Assembly: GCF_006439355.1 (NCBI RefSeq)
Contig: NZ_VFTG01000004.1
Span: 62,001-126,000, forward strand
Length of the DNA: 64,000 bases
From: Mesorhizobium sp. B4-1-3
Lineage (GTDB): Bacteria; Pseudomonadota; Alphaproteobacteria; Rhizobiales; Rhizobiaceae
Direction of reading: 5' to 3'
Below are positions 1 through 8,930 of the stretch, one piece after another (positions within the stretch are counted from its first letter, which is position 1; every line of letters starts with the position of its first letter). Below the pieces are notes generated by a model, which saw only the letters and a list, made by a program, of their open reading frames with translations, did not search any database and had not been told where the DNA came from. The translations under genes were made by a program, and so were the position numbers.

Positions 1-1569
1 GGCGGCGATGACCTCGTCGGTGCTGCCGTCGCCCGAGATTTCGAGCACCAACGCGCCGGTCTCGGTCCCCGTCTTCTCGTCCTTGCCGGTCGGAACGACG
101 GCCAGGCTGGTGAAATGAATGGTGCCGACCTCGTCGAGCGCGGCGCGGATCTCGCCGATCGCCGGATTGCCGAGATCCGCGACCTTGTCGCGCACCGCGT
201 CGAGCGGCATCGGTCGGGTGATCGGGCAGACCACCGTCACCATCGACTGTTCGGCGGTGCGGCAAAGCGGCGAGCGCTCGAAATCGACTTTGAGGCTCGC
301 TGGATAGGCGCCGACATTGATCATCTTGCCGGCCCTGCCCCTTGCGCAGGCCAGCTTCGGTTTGCTGAACAGGGCACGAACACATTCGCCGATCTGGATG
401 CGGGCGATCTCTGCGCCGATGCACAGATGGATGCCGTAGCCGAACACCATGTAGTCGCGATGCGGGCGCGACGTATCGAACTCGTTCGGCCGCTGCACGA
501 TCTCCGGATCGAACATGGCTGAAAGCGTCGCCGGCATCACCACCGTTCCGGCCTTGACCAAACGCTCGCGGCGCGTGCCCTTGCCGATGACCGCGTCACG
601 CCGCGTGTAGCGCCACGGCCCGATCCAGATCGGCTTGAAGCGCATGGCCTCCATGATCGACCGGTCGAGCTTGCCGGTATCGCCGGCCGCGATAGCTGCA
701 TCCACCGCCTGTCGCGCATCGGCTCGCGACAGGATCACATCCAGACAGTTGCCGCTGGCGAGCACGTTGGTCGGCACAAAGCCGGCGACCATGCCGAGCA
801 TGATCGAATGGATGTCGGGCAGCGAGAGCCGCCCCTGGTCCATCAACGCCACGAGGCGGGCCAGCGGCCGGTCGTCCCTGCCCGCCCTTTCCCTGATCGC
901 GGCGATCGAGCGGTCTATGACCTTGATCAGGCGATCACCGCCGACCACGGCAAGCTGGCGCGTGGTGGGGTTTGCCGTCGGGTCGGAGAAGAACAATGCG
1001 CTGAGCGCGATCGACCAGTCGGCGAACTCGGTTTCGTCGTCGATCTCGAGGCCGAAATAATCGCGGCAGATGCGCACCGGCACGATCTTCATCAACCCGG
1101 CGATGGCATCGAAACCAGGGCTGGCGCGGGTCATGATATCGCGCGAATGGCGCTCGGCGATCGGCCGGACGATGGCTTCGACTTCCGCTGGCGGGAACGC
1201 GCTCAGCACCGCCGATTTCATCTGCCGGTACGCGGCGCCGTCCTGCATGCCGAGAATAAAATTCGAGCCCCGGGCGAGCTCGGCCATTTCCGGCCCGTAG
1301 GGCGTCTCGAACTCGTCGCCCCGCTCCAATATGTCGCGCACATCCGCGCCCTTGGTGACGAGCAGGAAATTGCCGAAGCCGAGATTCGGCCAGAAACGGC
1401 GCAGCAGCGCCAGCAGCCAGCGCGGATCGCCAAGAAGAAAACCGGCGATGCGGGAAGCGATGCCGTCCTTGGAGCGCAGGCGGTTGATGTCGAAAGGCGG
1501 CATCTCGGCGACGGGACGCTGGCTCTTCTGAGCAGCGCGGACGGCGGCGAAGTATTTCAAGGTGATCAT
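1..1569 (-). CDS. Cytochrome P450 with C-terminal extension (3' end cut by window edge)
   Basis: The minus-strand frame is open from an ATG at 1569 to base 1 (523 codons, no stop), preceded by a G-rich ribosome site. The P450 core is residues 1-430. The heme loop FGYGIHLCIG puts the cysteine ligand at residue 383, and the ExxR motif is EAMR (307-310). The I-helix reads AGFVPTN near 262-268, so the acid-alcohol pair (normally D/E-T) that P450s use for O2 activation is absent. That is typical of P450s acting on hydroperoxides, as in CYP74 or CYP152 (family knowledge). The protein continues at least 90 residues beyond the normal P450 end in a segment I do not recognise (VCPITRPMP... then VGTIHFTSLAVVP). 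This suggests a fusion to a second domain. It lies downstream of the cyclase gene on the same strand. The P450 assignment is firm; reaction and substrate are unknown. Confidence 0.85.
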   Translation of the reverse strand, partial: MITLKYFAAVRAAQKSQRPVAEMPPFDINRLRSKDGIASRIAGFLLGDPRWLLALLRRFWPNLGFGNFLLVTKGADVRDILERGDEFETPYGPEMAELARGSNFILGMQDGAAYRQMKSAVLSAFPPAEVEAIVRPIAERHSRDIMTRASPGFDAIAGLMKIVPVRICRDYFGLEIDDETEFADWSIALSALFFSDPTANPTTRQLAVVGGDRLIKVIDRSIAAIRERAGRDDRPLARLVALMDQGRLSLPDIHSIMLGMVAGFVPTNVLASGNCLDVILSRADARQAVDAAIAAGDTGKLDRSIMEAMRFKPIWIGPWRYTRRDAVIGKGTRRERLVKAGTVVMPATLSAMFDPEIVQRPNEFDTSRPHRDYMVFGYGIHLCIGAEIARIQIGECVRALFSKPKLACARGRAGKMINVGAYPASLKVDFERSPLCRTAEQSMVTVVCPITRPMPLDAVRDKVADLGNPAIGEIRAALDEVGTIHFTSLAVVPTGKDEKTGTETGALVLEISGDGSTDEVIAA

Positions 1570-1687
1570 CGCGTTCAAGCCCCCCGGCTGTCCACGTCAA
1601 TGCGATGCCGGCGTTGTTCTGGCCTAGGTTTGCATCGGTCCGGCGTATGTGAACCCATTCACAGTCATTTAATGTCGGCCCCGACAA

Positions 1688-3469
1688 TCATCCGGCAGAC
1701 TTGGCCAGGTCGAAATTGCCGATCAGGAACTTGTTCTTGGCCGGGTCCGCGAACGGTATCCAACGTATCCTTTGCTCGGAAAAATCGGGATGCCTGGTCA
1801 TGAAAATCGCAAGCTCGCGCGCCGCCTCGTCGCGCCGGCCGCTTCTCATCAGCGCCCCTATCTTCAGGAACCTGGCGTAGAAGTAGCCTGGCGACAGGTT
1901 GAGCGAGCGCTCTGCGGTGGCGATCGCGGCCGGCCAGTCCTCGACGAAGCAATAGGCCGCGGCCAGTTCTCCCAGGTTGTGGAAGCGATAGAGGTCGAAC
2001 GGGCTCAACCGCTCGGTGTCGAGGAAGAACGGTATCGCGCCGGTCGCATCGCCAAGCAGCAAATGTGCGCTGCCCATGGCCGAGCGGGCGAAGGCAAAGC
2101 TCGGATTGATGTGGATCGCCTCGGCAAGGTGCTCGACCGCCAATGCCGGCAGGCCGCGCATGATGTCGGCTGCCCCGAGATAGGCATGGGGGCGCGAATC
2201 GAGGCTGTCCATCAGCAGCGCCTTGCGCGCAAGCGTCTCGACCTTCTCGAGATCGTCACTGTCGCCGAAACGCAGCCATGCCCGCCAGAAATACCACCAT
2301 GCGAGCTCGTTGAGCACGGCGCTCGAATTCGGATCTTCCTGATAGGCCTTGTCGAAGAAGTCGAGGGCGATGTCGGTGTCGCGGCGGGTACGCCTGTTCA
2401 TGTGCCAGCGGCCACGCCTGACCAATTGCCAGGTTTCGAGGCTTTCCCACGGCACTTGGAACGTGCGCGCCTGCTCGGCGCGATCGACCTCCTTGTCGAG
2501 GATGGAAACGATCTCACTGCCGATCTGGTCGCGCAGGCTGAAGATGTCGACGAGATCGCGGTCGAAGCGTTGCGACCAGACCAGGCGCCCGTTCGAGGTG
2601 TCGGTGAGCGATGCATTGAGGCGGATCTGCCTGTCGGAGCGCGCCAGCGTGCCGCCGACGATATAGCGCGCGCCGAGCGCATTGCCGATGAGCCTCGTGC
2701 CCAGGCTGTCGTCGCGAAACTGGAAGCTGGACCCCTTGGCGATGACCGAAAGCCAGCGCGTGTTGGAAAGCCCGTATATGATGTCCTCGGCGATGCCGTC
2801 GGCCATATAGCCGACATCGGGTTCGCTCCCGTTGCCCTGGAACGGCAGCACGGCGACTGCAGGCGGGCCTTTGGCGATCGGCCGGTAATGGCCGGGCGCG
2901 ACGGGGATGGAAGCGAAGGAAGCCGCCGCCACGGGGCCGTTGCTGCCGCGGCCCGCGATCAGGACCTGCACCGGCAGGGCGATGTTCTTCAGGCTGAATT
3001 CGCCGAGATCGGTGAAGACGGCCGACGTCTTGTCCTTCACGTGATGCCATGTCGTGGCCGAGATGGCGACGCCGTCATGCGGCGCGAATTCCTGGAGCCG
3101 GGCTGCGATGTTCACGTCGTCGCCGTAGAGCCGGCCTTCCCGGACGATGACGTCGCCGGTGTTGATCCCGGCGCGAAACGGCATGCGCATGTCCTGGGCG
3201 ACCGCGGCATTCAGCGCCACGATCCGGTCCTGGAAATCGAAGGCCGCGCGCAAGGCTTCGATCGGGGTGCCGAATTCGGCCATGATGCTGTCGCCGGCAT
3301 CGCCGAACGTGCGCCCGCCAAAGGCGCCGCAACTGTCGGCGATGATGTCGCGCCTCTCCTCGAAGGCGGCGACGGCGAGCTCGTCGTCGATGCCCATCAG
3401 CCGGGAGAACCCTACGGCGTCGATTGAAATGATTGTCGCAAGCTGACGGGTATAGTTCCGTTCAGCCAT
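1688..3469 (-). CDS. Class III adenylate/guanylate cyclase with TolB-like and TPR regions
   Basis: 593 residues. Residues 1-175 form a class III nucleotide cyclase domain: metal-binding Asp17 in ISIDAVGFSR, the GDSIMAEF turn with Asp60, NTGDVIV, and the DDVNIAARLQ helix. The usual substrate-selecting Lys before the second metal Asp is not present (RTFGDAGDS), as in a common rhizobial subfamily, so cyclase activity and ATP/GTP choice cannot be assumed. Residues about 200-330 resemble the TolB-like (FlgO-like) segment typical of these proteins (AVAVLPFQ... MADGIAEDI). The rest is helical TPR-like repeat. It would be a cytosolic signalling protein making or sensing cyclic nucleotide. It ends 118 bp before the P450 start on the same strand. 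Rhizobia carry many such paralogues, so no specific role can be given. Confidence 0.9.
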   Translation of the reverse strand: MAERNYTRQLATIISIDAVGFSRLMGIDDELAVAAFEERRDIIADSCGAFGGRTFGDAGDSIMAEFGTPIEALRAAFDFQDRIVALNAAVAQDMRMPFRAGINTGDVIVREGRLYGDDVNIAARLQEFAPHDGVAISATTWHHVKDKTSAVFTDLGEFSLKNIALPVQVLIAGRGSNGPVAAASFASIPVAPGHYRPIAKGPPAVAVLPFQGNGSEPDVGYMADGIAEDIIYGLSNTRWLSVIAKGSSFQFRDDSLGTRLIGNALGARYIVGGTLARSDRQIRLNASLTDTSNGRLVWSQRFDRDLVDIFSLRDQIGSEIVSILDKEVDRAEQARTFQVPWESLETWQLVRRGRWHMNRRTRRDTDIALDFFDKAYQEDPNSSAVLNELAWWYFWRAWLRFGDSDDLEKVETLARKALLMDSLDSRPHAYLGAADIMRGLPALAVEHLAEAIHINPSFAFARSAMGSAHLLLGDATGAIPFFLDTERLSPFDLYRFHNLGELAAAYCFVEDWPAAIATAERSLNLSPGYFYARFLKIGALMRSGRRDEAARELAIFMTRHPDFSEQRIRWIPFADPAKNKFLIGNFDLAKSAG

Positions 3470-3887
3470 GATCGAGCCCCCAGTCCCCGCTTCCAGTCCA
3501 GAACAGGCGACCTGCGCTCAAAAGAAACACGTCGCCGTCTGCCGATGGATATCCCCGGCAGGTCCAGCGCGCCATTGCCACCCTGTTATGACCAGAACTC
3601 TATCAGGGTCTTGCCGAAAGCTCTACTACGAACAGCTAATATGACAAACTCCCCATCCGGCGCATGGTTAGTCGTTCGTTACATCGAGCAACACTTCCGG
3701 ACAACACCTCTACCCTTTGAATCAAAGGACCTTTTGCGCCAAGCGATTCCTAAACTGGGTCCTGCCGAACGTGGATTGGCTGCATTGAGGCAAACGCTTC
3801 GGCAAGCGTTATTCTTACGTGGCGGAACCAACCTGCCCAGGTGCGAGTTTCTGACCGCATCTGCCAACACGAGATTTGAGGGCTCTC
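3470..3887. other. Intergenic region with a possible gene remnant
   Basis: 418 bp between the cyclase start and a small exported protein. By eye it is less GC-rich than its surroundings. An ATG at 3641 opens a plus-strand frame whose first 60 residues (MTNSPSGAWLVVRYIEQHF and on) look protein-like. The frame then runs out of phase into the next gene and stops at 3958. I do not recognise it; it may be a decayed fragment. A perfect interrupted palindrome CCTTTGAATCAAAGG lies at 3714-3728. No clear ribosome site precedes 3641. Confidence 0.3.
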
Positions 3888-4145
3888 ATGCGCGCTGTTG
3901 TCTTGGCAACCGGTATCGCGGTCTTCCTGGCCGGCGGACCGGCCTTCGCGGCGGATGACAAGGCACTACCCCCGCAGAATGCCAAGAAGCTCTCGGAAAT
4001 CCTCGCCAAGGTCGAGCACCGCACCGACTTCCGCTATGTGAAGGAAGTCGATTGGGACAGCGACGGCTACACCATCACCTACTACACGACGGACAAGGCC
4101 AAGGTTCAAATCACCTATGACCCCGTGACCGGCGAACCCAAATAG
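3888..4145 (+). CDS. Small exported PepSY-like protein
   Basis: 85 residues. The ATG at 3888 is preferred over the in-frame TTG at 3876 because GAGGG sits 7 bp upstream of it. Residues 1-22 form a signal peptide (hydrophobic stretch, cleavage after AFA). The mature part has the pattern of the short PepSY family (PF13670 type): a helix NAKKLSEILAKVEH, then strands ending ITYDPVTGEPK. Such proteins are periplasmic and of unproven role, often proposed to inhibit or sense proteases. The neighbours give no functional clue. Confidence 0.75.
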   Translation: MRAVVLATGIAVFLAGGPAFAADDKALPPQNAKKLSEILAKVEHRTDFRYVKEVDWDSDGYTITYYTTDKAKVQITYDPVTGEPK

Positions 4146-4328
4146 CCTGTGCCTCAGCGTTCCGCCAAGTCTACCGAGCATACAAGCCCCTGCCCGCCAG
4201 TGTCCCACCTCGGTGCCTTGGTGCTCAACACTCCTTCGCCGCGCGCGAAACCCGGTGCGGCGGACCACGCTTGCATCGATAAACCTTTGGTGGCTGACTG
4301 CTCGCCATGATTGCGGGCACGGGGGTGC

Positions 4329-4814
4329 ATGGCAAAGATCGGCTACGTCCTGAAGCGCATCCTGATGGTGCTTGTCGGCTATCTGGTCGCTGTGCTCGTC
4401 GGATTGATCGCCGTGGTGGTGATCTACGCGGTATTGAGCTCGCTGCCCAATGCGCCGGCGTATTTCGGGCTTATGGAGTTCACGCCCGTCGCCGTGCTGA
4501 TTGTTCCACCGCTCGGCATGTTCGTCTATTTCCTGACGATCATCCTGACGGGGATGCAGACGCTGGTCTTTGCCCTGATCGCCGAGTTCTTCTCGCTACG
4601 AAACTTTTGGCTGCACATGGTCTTCGGCGCCGCCGCCGCGGCTGCCGGTTTCATGCTGGTCTGGCGCGACACTGCCGATGACCCGGAACGCTGGGCCGAT
4701 ATGGGCATCATCGCCGGCGCCGGCCTGGTGGCCGGCCTGGTCTACTGGTTGGTTACCGGGCGCGACGCCGGCCTCCGCCGGCCGTTGATCAAAGCAATTC
4801 CAGGAAAAGTGTGA
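4329..4814 (+). CDS. Conserved membrane protein, unknown function
   Basis: 161 residues from the ATG at 4329, which has a run of G just upstream; an in-frame TTG at 4311 is less likely. About four hydrophobic segments (near residues 10-33, 48-75, 90-110 and 128-145) indicate an inner-membrane protein. I recognise no family. The last seven codons (KAIPGKV and the TGA) lie inside a palindromic repeat at 4793-4839, so the natural C-terminus was probably replaced when the repeat inserted. Confidence 0.65.
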   Translation: MAKIGYVLKRILMVLVGYLVAVLVGLIAVVVIYAVLSSLPNAPAYFGLMEFTPVAVLIVPPLGMFVYFLTIILTGMQTLVFALIAEFFSLRNFWLHMVFGAAAAAAGFMLVWRDTADDPERWADMGIIAGAGLVAGLVYWLVTGRDAGLRRPLIKAIPGKV

Positions 4815-4839
4815 AGCGGTTTTTCCGTCCGGAATTGCT
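4793..4839. repeat. Palindromic intergenic repeat, AGCAATTCC family
   Basis: Imperfect inverted repeat running from AGCAATTCCAGGAAAAG to CCGGAATTGCT with a short loop. A second copy in the opposite orientation ends at 12104. It overlaps the 3' end of the membrane protein gene and supplies its TGA stop. This is a dispersed element of the kind known from rhizobial intergenic regions. Confidence 0.8.
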
Positions 4840-4854
4840 TGAAAGTAAAAGCGC

Positions 4855-6738
4855 TCAGCTTGACGGCGTGCGCACCGCTTCGGTCGCGTCCAGCGCCTGC
4901 ATCAGCTTGGAATCGCGGTCATAGACGTCGTCGAAATACTCGATTTTGCCCGACATGTCCGGCCATGCGGTGAAATAAGCGACATAGACCGGGATGACAC
5001 GCGTGACATTCTCGGTCGAATGGCCGTGCTTCAGTTTCTCAGCGATGTCGTCGACCGTGGTGCCGAGCACGGCGGCGGCCATGCCGCGCGGATCCTGCAA
5101 CCGGACACAGCCGTGGCTGAGCGCGCGCATGTCGCGTGCGAAGAACGACTTCTGCGGCGTATCGTGCATGTAGATGGCATGCTTGTTGGGGAAGAGTATC
5201 TTCAATTCGCCCAGTGCGTTGGCCTCGCTCGGCTGCTGACGCACGCTGAAGGGGATTTTAGCGCCATACGCGCCCCAATCGACCTCAGAGGAGGGAATGC
5301 GCTTGCCGCGTGCATCCGTCACCTCGTAGCCGGCGCGGTCGAGATAGCCGGGATCGCTGCGCAGCCTTGGCAGCATCTCGTTGACGATGATCGACTGCGG
5401 CACGCCCCAATAGGGATGGAAGTCGACCTGCTTGATCTGGTTGTAGAAGAAGGCGGTCTGGTTGGTGACCCGGCCGATGACCGCGCGGGTCTTCAGCTTT
5501 TCCTCGCCGTTGTCGATATAGCTGGCGGTGAAGGCGGGCTGGTTGATGAAGACGCGCGGGCTGCCGAGATCCGATGGCATCCAGCGCAATTCCTCGAGCG
5601 CCACCATGACCTTCTCGATCTTGTCGGCCTTCGACGTGCCGGCCAGCGAAGCCACCGTGCGCGGGCCGATGACGCCATCGCCCTTCATGCCGGCGCGCTG
5701 CTGCACGGCCTTGATCACCGGCACCAGCTCGGGATCGTAGAGCTCGCTCTTGCCAAGCCTGGCGAGCACCTCGCCGTAATTGCCGCCCATCTCATCGTCG
5801 AGATTGCGCGAAATCAGCGTCAGCAACTTCGGCAGTTCGGGACTGCTCTCGCCGGGCTTGAGCAGCAATTTGGGATCGACGACGATCTCGTTTTCCTCGC
5901 TGGCCTCGAGCGCTTCCAGTTCGACCCGCAGCGCCTGGTATTCGGCATTCTGCGGGTGCCGCGATTCGAGATAGGTGCGGACCTCCTGGGTATGCGCCAG
6001 TGTGTTCAGCGCGCCTTCCAGATCGAAGGGCTTGGCCGGGAAATCATAATAACCGGTCATTCGGTTTGGGTCGACACGCCCACTCTGGGCATCATGCGCA
6101 TAGCGCAGCACGCGCGCCGATAGCGCCATCTCGAAGCGCGCCAGTTCCTTGGTCCGCTCTTCCGGTGTGGCGGAACTGGCGGCAGCCGGAACATCGACGG
6201 AGTAGTCGCCCGGCGTCAGGCCGTAACTCGCCGCCTCGCCAAGCACACGCAGCGCGTCCTGCGCCCTGCTGTTGGGAGCGTTGTCGCTCACCCAGATGAA
6301 ATCCGGATTGGCCGAATAATAGGCGACCAGCGCCTTGGCGATTTCCGGCTCGGCAAACAACTCGTAGTCACTCAAGCCTGCGACGGCGTCACGGAAGCTG
6401 TTGCTCGTCACCGACGGGACAAAGGCGGCGTCCTGCGCGGTCGCCGGCTGCGGCGCCGGCAGCAGCGCCTTGAAATCGACCCGCACAAGCTTGTCCGCCC
6501 TGTAGGTGTTGTAGGTCGGGCTGCTGATCCTGGCGCCACCACCCTCTTCGGCTGGCACGCTCGGCCGAATCTTGCGCGGCTTGGGCGGTGGCGGAAATTC
6601 GCCTTGCGGATTGTGCCGGATGCCGCCGCCGAACAGCATGTCGAACAGCCCTTGCGCGCTCGCCGGCTGCTGTCCGAGGGCAAGCGTCGCCGCGATCGCG
6701 ATCGGCAGGACGGCCTTTTTGTTCCCGAGGATTTTCAT
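4855..6738 (-). CDS. Murein L,D-transpeptidase (YcbB/LdtD type)
   Basis: 627 residues. The signal peptide is residues 1-28 (cleavage after ASA). A peptidoglycan-binding domain lies near 335-366 (AVQQRAGMKGDGVIGPRTVA). The YkuD catalytic domain runs about 395-560, with His525 in HDTP and the SHGCVRL box holding catalytic Cys544. Members form 3-3 cross-links or attach proteins to peptidoglycan in the periplasm; Rhizobiales rely heavily on such cross-links (established knowledge). Length and domain order fit the long LdtD-like group. The gene is monocistronic, with 219 bp upstream on the minus strand containing the palindrome ACCGGTTGAAACCGGT just before the start. Confidence 0.93.
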   Translation of the reverse strand: MKILGNKKAVLPIAIAATLALGQQPASAQGLFDMLFGGGIRHNPQGEFPPPPKPRKIRPSVPAEEGGGARISSPTYNTYRADKLVRVDFKALLPAPQPATAQDAAFVPSVTSNSFRDAVAGLSDYELFAEPEIAKALVAYYSANPDFIWVSDNAPNSRAQDALRVLGEAASYGLTPGDYSVDVPAAASSATPEERTKELARFEMALSARVLRYAHDAQSGRVDPNRMTGYYDFPAKPFDLEGALNTLAHTQEVRTYLESRHPQNAEYQALRVELEALEASEENEIVVDPKLLLKPGESSPELPKLLTLISRNLDDEMGGNYGEVLARLGKSELYDPELVPVIKAVQQRAGMKGDGVIGPRTVASLAGTSKADKIEKVMVALEELRWMPSDLGSPRVFINQPAFTASYIDNGEEKLKTRAVIGRVTNQTAFFYNQIKQVDFHPYWGVPQSIIVNEMLPRLRSDPGYLDRAGYEVTDARGKRIPSSEVDWGAYGAKIPFSVRQQPSEANALGELKILFPNKHAIYMHDTPQKSFFARDMRALSHGCVRLQDPRGMAAAVLGTTVDDIAEKLKHGHSTENVTRVIPVYVAYFTAWPDMSGKIEYFDDVYDRDSKLMQALDATEAVRTPSS

Positions 6739-6957
6739 GTTTCACCCGCACCGGTTGAAACCGGTTCCCGTTCCGCACCGCTGGACGGTCCCGCCCTCCG
6801 CATGGCGGATGTATGACGTGACTATACCGATTCATACTGATTTCGTTAAGCTTCCATAAATTTCCGGAGCCGTGTTGCAGAACGGTTTCACATCGTCGTG
6901 AGACCCGAAGCAGCGATCGCTCCGGGCCCGGCGCACTCGCAAAGGTATCGGAAACAA

Positions 6958-7704
6958 TCAGGCGTTGGCGCCGCCATCGATGGTCAGCGATGCCCCCGTG
7001 ACGAAGCGTCCTTCAGTGCTCGCCAACCAGGCCACCATTCCCGCGATCTCCTCAGCCTCGCCGAAACGCGGCGTCGCCATCTTCCGGCGCTGGTGCTCCG
7101 CATGTGGCCCGTCGGCCGGATTCATGTCGGTGTCGGTAGAGCCTGGATGAACGATGTTGGCGGTAATGCCGCGCGGACCGAGGTCGCGCGCCAAAGCCTT
7201 GGTCAGTCCGATCAGCGCCGCCTTGCTGGTCGAATAGGCGCTAAGACCCGGATCCGTTACGCGCTCGGCCAGATTGCTGCCGATCGAGATGATCCTGCCG
7301 CCATCCGCCATATACCGCGCGGCGGCCTTGGAGGCGACGAAAGGCGCTCTGAGATTGACCTCCATGCTCTCGTCGAAATCGGCGAGCGACAAGGCGTCGA
7401 TCGGCCCGGCGCGCCAGATGCCGGCGCTGTTGACCAGGATGTCGAGCCGCCCGAACGCATCCATCGCGTGGTCGACGGCGCTCTCGATCGCCTGGGCGTC
7501 GCGCCCATCGGCCTTGATGGCGATCGCGCGCCCGCCGGCTGCCTCGATTTCATCGACAACCGTGCGCGCCTGCGCTTCGCCCATCACGTAGGTCAACGCG
7601 ACGCTCGCGCCGTCACGCGCGAGTCTTTTCGCGATAGCAGCGCCGATACCGCGGCTGCCGCCGGTGACGAATGCGGCCTTGCCGCGCAACTGATTTGAAG
7701 ACAT
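6958..7704 (-). CDS. SDR family NAD(P)-dependent oxidoreductase
   Basis: 248 residues from the ATG at 7704, which has AAAGGAG at good spacing; the longer frame to 7905 would cross the divergent promoter. It is a classical short-chain dehydrogenase: cofactor motif TGGSRGIG near residue 12, NSAG, catalytic Ser in IISIGSN, and YSTSK with catalytic Tyr and Lys. The C-terminus TGASLTIDGGANA is typical of 3-oxoacyl reductase-like members. The substrate is not predictable. It is divergent from a TetR gene with shared inverted operator-like sites, so it is probably that repressor's target. Confidence 0.93.
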   Translation of the reverse strand: MSSNQLRGKAAFVTGGSRGIGAAIAKRLARDGASVALTYVMGEAQARTVVDEIEAAGGRAIAIKADGRDAQAIESAVDHAMDAFGRLDILVNSAGIWRAGPIDALSLADFDESMEVNLRAPFVASKAAARYMADGGRIISIGSNLAERVTDPGLSAYSTSKAALIGLTKALARDLGPRGITANIVHPGSTDTDMNPADGPHAEHQRRKMATPRFGEAEEIAGMVAWLASTEGRFVTGASLTIDGGANA

Positions 7705-7723
7705 CCGATTCTCCTTTGTGTAA

Positions 7724-7786
7724 TGATCGATACACAAATAGCTGCCAAGCTTGCCAGGTGCCGTCAAGTAAATTATGTATCGATCA
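7724..7786. promoter_or_regulatory. Probable TetR operator pair in the SDR/tetR divergent promoter
   Basis: TGATCGATACA (7724-7734) and its exact reverse complement TGTATCGATCA (7776-7786) flank the 107-bp divergent region. The copies lie just upstream of each gene's start. The core ATCGAT is itself palindromic, as expected for a dimeric repressor. Confidence 0.65.
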
Positions 7787-7811
7787 ACACAGAATCGAAC
7801 GGAAGGGCACC

Positions 7812-8423
7812 ATGCCGGAAAGGGGCCGCCCGCGCAGCTTTGATCGAGCCGCCGCCTTGCGCCGGGCGATGGAGGTTTTCTGGGCCAAGGGCTATGAGGG
7901 CGCATCGCTCAGCGATCTGACCGCGGCCATGGGCATCAATTCGCCCAGCCTCTACGCCGCCTTCGGCAGCAAGGAAGCGCTCTTCCTCGAGGCGACCGAC
8001 CTCTACACGCGCAGCGAAGGCACCGACATCTGGTCGACGCTGAAAGAAGCCCCGACCGCGCGGCTCGCGATCGAGGGTTTTTTGACTGAGACCGCGCGGG
8101 CCTATTCACGGGCCGACCGGCCGCAGGGTTGCCTTATCGCGCTCGGAGCCTTGCACCAGGATTCCACGCAAGGGCTGATCTGCCAGGATTTGCGCCGCCG
8201 CCGCGCCGAAAATCAGACGGCGCTTCAAGCGCGTCTGGACCGGGCCGTGGCGGAAGGCGAGCTGCCTGCCGATTTCGATTGCCGGGCCGCGGCCACCTTC
8301 TTCGCCACCGTACAGCATGGCATGTCGATCCAGGCGCGCGACGGCGCAACCCATGCCGCCCTCATGGCGACCGTTGCCGGCGCCATGGCGGCATGGCGGA
8401 CGATGGCCGGGGCCAACACCTGA
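7812..8423 (+). CDS. TetR/AcrR family transcriptional regulator
   Basis: 203 residues from the ATG at 7812. The N-terminal helix-turn-helix (residues 10-55: RAAALRRAMEVFWAKGYEG, SLSDLTAAMGINSPSLYAAF, KEALF) is canonical TetR. The C-terminal ligand domain ends with ATHAALMATVAGAMAAW, resembling the TetR_C_33-like group. It is divergent from an SDR gene and likely represses both from the paired TGATCGATACA sites. The ligand is unknown. Confidence 0.92.
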   Translation: MPERGRPRSFDRAAALRRAMEVFWAKGYEGASLSDLTAAMGINSPSLYAAFGSKEALFLEATDLYTRSEGTDIWSTLKEAPTARLAIEGFLTETARAYSRADRPQGCLIALGALHQDSTQGLICQDLRRRRAENQTALQARLDRAVAEGELPADFDCRAAATFFATVQHGMSIQARDGATHAALMATVAGAMAAWRTMAGANT

Positions 8424-8495
8424 CCCCGTGACAAACGCCAGGCTTTGTGATCGAAATTTCGGCGGCCGCAGCAAACGTGGCCGGGAGGATTTGCC

Positions 8496-8897
8496 GTGAA
8501 GAAAGGGTATCGCCAGCTTCTCGACGAGGCGAATGCCGAGATCGAGGTCGTGTCGCCGGAGGAGGCAGCGGGGCTGCTGGAGGATGACGAGACGATCTTC
8601 GTCGATCTGCGCGACCCGCGCGAGGTCGAGCGCGACGGGAAGATCCCGGGCGCCAAGCATGTGACGCGCGGCATGCTGGAATTCTGGATCGATCCCGAAA
8701 GCCCCTACCACAAGCCGTTCTTCGCAAGCGGCAAGACCTTCGTCTTCTTCTGCGCCGGCGGCTGGCGCTCGGCTTTAGCCACCAAGACGGCGCAGGACAT
8801 GGGCCTGACGCCGGTCAAGCACATCCTCGGCGGCTACACCGCCTGGAAGGCGGCCGGCCTGCCGGTAGAGCCGGGGCAGAAAAAGAAGGCGGACTGA
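8496..8897 (+). CDS. Rhodanese-like domain protein
   Basis: 133 residues from a GTG at 8496 with GGGAGGA upstream. It is a single rhodanese fold: VDLRDPREVERDGKIPGAKH, the active-site loop FFCAGGWRSA with the persulfide-forming Cys, and GGYTAWKAAGLPV. It probably moves sulfane sulfur in the cytosol. Neighbouring genes give no partner. Confidence 0.9.
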   Translation: MKKGYRQLLDEANAEIEVVSPEEAAGLLEDDETIFVDLRDPREVERDGKIPGAKHVTRGMLEFWIDPESPYHKPFFASGKTFVFFCAGGWRSALATKTAQDMGLTPVKHILGGYTAWKAAGLPVEPGQKKKAD

Positions 8898-8930
8898 TCA
8901 CAGTCCTTCGCAACACCTGGGACCGACCCG

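Noticed and set aside
1772..3427. 551-codon open frame opposite the cyclase gene
   Set aside because: High GC and strong codon bias of the real gene keep the antisense frame open. It is low in hydrophobic pattern and rich in Arg, Asp and Ala, with no domain.
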